64,000 bases of DNA, taken from the NCBI RefSeq assembly GCF_003952265.1, contig NZ_CP034438.1, forward strand, positions 1 through 64,000, given 5' to 3'. The notes beneath the pieces are model-generated. The model searched no databases. It was not told the origin of the DNA and saw only the letters and a list, made by a program, of their open reading frames with translations. The first letter of the stretch is position 1, and every line of letters starts with the position of its first letter. The translations under genes were made by a program, and so were the position numbers. Below are positions 63,096-64,000 of this stretch, piece after piece. This DNA comes from Flaviflexus salsibiostraticola. Lineage in GTDB: Bacteria; Actinomycetota; Actinomycetes; Actinomycetales; Actinomycetaceae.

Positions 63096-64000
63096 ATGAC
63101 GCAATTCGTCGGTGTGAAGGATATGGCGAGGTGGATCGCGCGTGACGGGCTGCAGCCCGTCATCCGGGCAATCGCCGCGGGCATTGAAGAGGACCTCGCC
63201 AAGTGGGAGGCGTTCGAGAAGATCCCCCGCATCGCCACGCACTCCGACATCGGAGTCATCGAGCTCATGCCGATCTCCGATGAGGACCTGTACGCCTTCA
63301 AGTATGTGAACGGGCACCCGTCCAACCCCCTGCGCGGAATCCAGACCATCGCCGCCTTCGGCGCGCTCGCCGATGTCAACACCGGTCATCCGGTCTTCCT
63401 CGCGGAGATGACGCTCCTGACAGCCATGAGGACAGCAGCGATGTCGGCCGTGGCCGCCACACACCTCGCCCGCCCGGGATCGACGCGGATGGCAATGATC
63501 GGCGCGGGCTCGCAGGCCGAATTCCAGGCGCTGGGCATGCGCGAGCTCATCGGCGTCGACGAACTCCTCATCTATGACGCTGATGGGCAGGCGACGGCCA
63601 AGCTCGCCGACAACCTCGAGCCTCTCGGCTTCCGCGTCAAGGAATGCTCAAGTGCCCACGAGGCGGTGACGGACGCCGACATCATCACCACCTGTACAGC
63701 CGACAAGCAGCAGGCGACGGTCCTCCTCGACTCCCACGTCGAGCCCGGTGTCCACATCAACGCGATCGGCGGTGACTGCCCCGGTAAGACCGAGCTCGAT
63801 CCCCGTATCCTCCAGCGAGCACGGGTCTTCGTCGAGTTTGAGGAGCAGACGAGGATCGAGGGCGAGATCCAGCAGCTGCCCGCCGACTTCCCTGTCACGG
63901 AGATGTGGCGGGTCGTGACCGAGCGCGCCGAAGGCCGCCTCAGTGACCGCGACATCACCGTCTTCGACTCGGTCGGCTTCGCGCTCGCGGACCTCAGCGC
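63096..64000 (+). CDS. ocd: Ornithine cyclodeaminase, cut by the window end
   Basis: NAD-dependent conversion of L-ornithine to L-proline and ammonia. About 301 residues are present of an expected 340-360. FKYVNGHPSNPLRGIQTIAA in pieces, TGHPVFLAEMTLLTAMRTAA, the Rossmann MIGAGSQAEFQALG and the catalytic-Asp motif NAIGGDCPGKTEL match true ornithine cyclodeaminases rather than mu-crystallin-like relatives. The start ATG follows GGCAGGAGCC. The gene stands alone after the rnj terminator as far as can be seen. Confidence 0.9.
   Translation, partial: MTQFVGVKDMARWIARDGLQPVIRAIAAGIEEDLAKWEAFEKIPRIATHSDIGVIELMPISDEDLYAFKYVNGHPSNPLRGIQTIAAFGALADVNTGHPVFLAEMTLLTAMRTAAMSAVAATHLARPGSTRMAMIGAGSQAEFQALGMRELIGVDELLIYDADGQATAKLADNLEPLGFRVKECSSAHEAVTDADIITTCTADKQQATVLLDSHVEPGVHINAIGGDCPGKTELDPRILQRARVFVEFEEQTRIEGEIQQLPADFPVTEMWRVVTERAEGRLSDRDITVFDSVGFALADLS

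Overview
The window is a 64 kb stretch of a high-GC actinobacterial chromosome, most likely Actinomycetales and possibly Actinomycetaceae. This rests on a WhiB regulator, a SdhCAB complex of the actinobacterial cytochrome b type, an NnrE-NnrD fusion, the DUF4081-GNAT gene after ispG, a DivIVA-repeat protein and many genes that look leaderless. The family-level placement is inference. No rRNA, tRNA or CRISPR array was recognised. Almost everything is core metabolism and information processing; the accessory part consists of three IS481-family elements and one catabolic/transport cluster.

Layout. 1-8136: a partial alpha/beta-hydrolase and coaA on the minus strand, then glmS-nnr-alr-tsaE-(membrane protein)-tsaB-rimI, a tightly overlapping cell-wall and tRNA-modification operon. 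8298-11727: sdhCAB. 11765-12817: an IS481-family element (IS-A) sitting in the loop of what looks like the sdhB terminator, just before tsaD. 13910-17661: a THUMP-like methyltransferase, CIRCE-controlled groES, whiB and guaB. 18046-20113: dapF and an LL-diaminopimelate aminotransferase gene (dapL). 20183-22122: a divergent exonuclease and guaB3. 22203-24669: a class II fumarase gene cut in two by a second type of IS481-family element (IS-B, copy 1). 24850-26452: a secreted SAPSPV-repeat protein, a DUF456 protein and a GNAT.

26679-37644: pyrH-frr-cdsA, rlmN-DivIVA repeat protein-dxr-rseP, a YCII-like protein, ispG-GNAT and proS. Two MEP-pathway genes (dxr, ispG) lie here. 37714-44811: a GntR repressor facing an aldolase-amidase-TRAP transporter-RraA-like cluster. 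IS-B copy 2 has inserted exactly at the amidase/dctP junction. 45034-52358: a membrane-anchored hypothetical protein, then rimP-nusA-ylxR-infB-rbfA-truB. 52501-58504: glycerate kinase, DUF421, a tiny Cys/Gly/His-rich protein coupled to ribF, rpsO, and pnp, which carries a single-base frameshift in this sequence. 58620-64000: dapB, a GNAT, dapA, rnj and a partial ornithine cyclodeaminase.

Together DapA, DapB, DapL and DapF could carry aspartate semialdehyde to meso-diaminopimelate within this window. SdhCAB would make fumarate, but the only fumarase gene seen is disrupted. All three IS elements sit at CTAG, use the TAG of that target as their transposase stop codon, and carry a hairpin over the transposase ribosome-binding site. 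The most system-like unknown is the GntR/aldolase/C-N hydrolase/TRAP/RraA cluster, whose substrate cannot be read from sequence.
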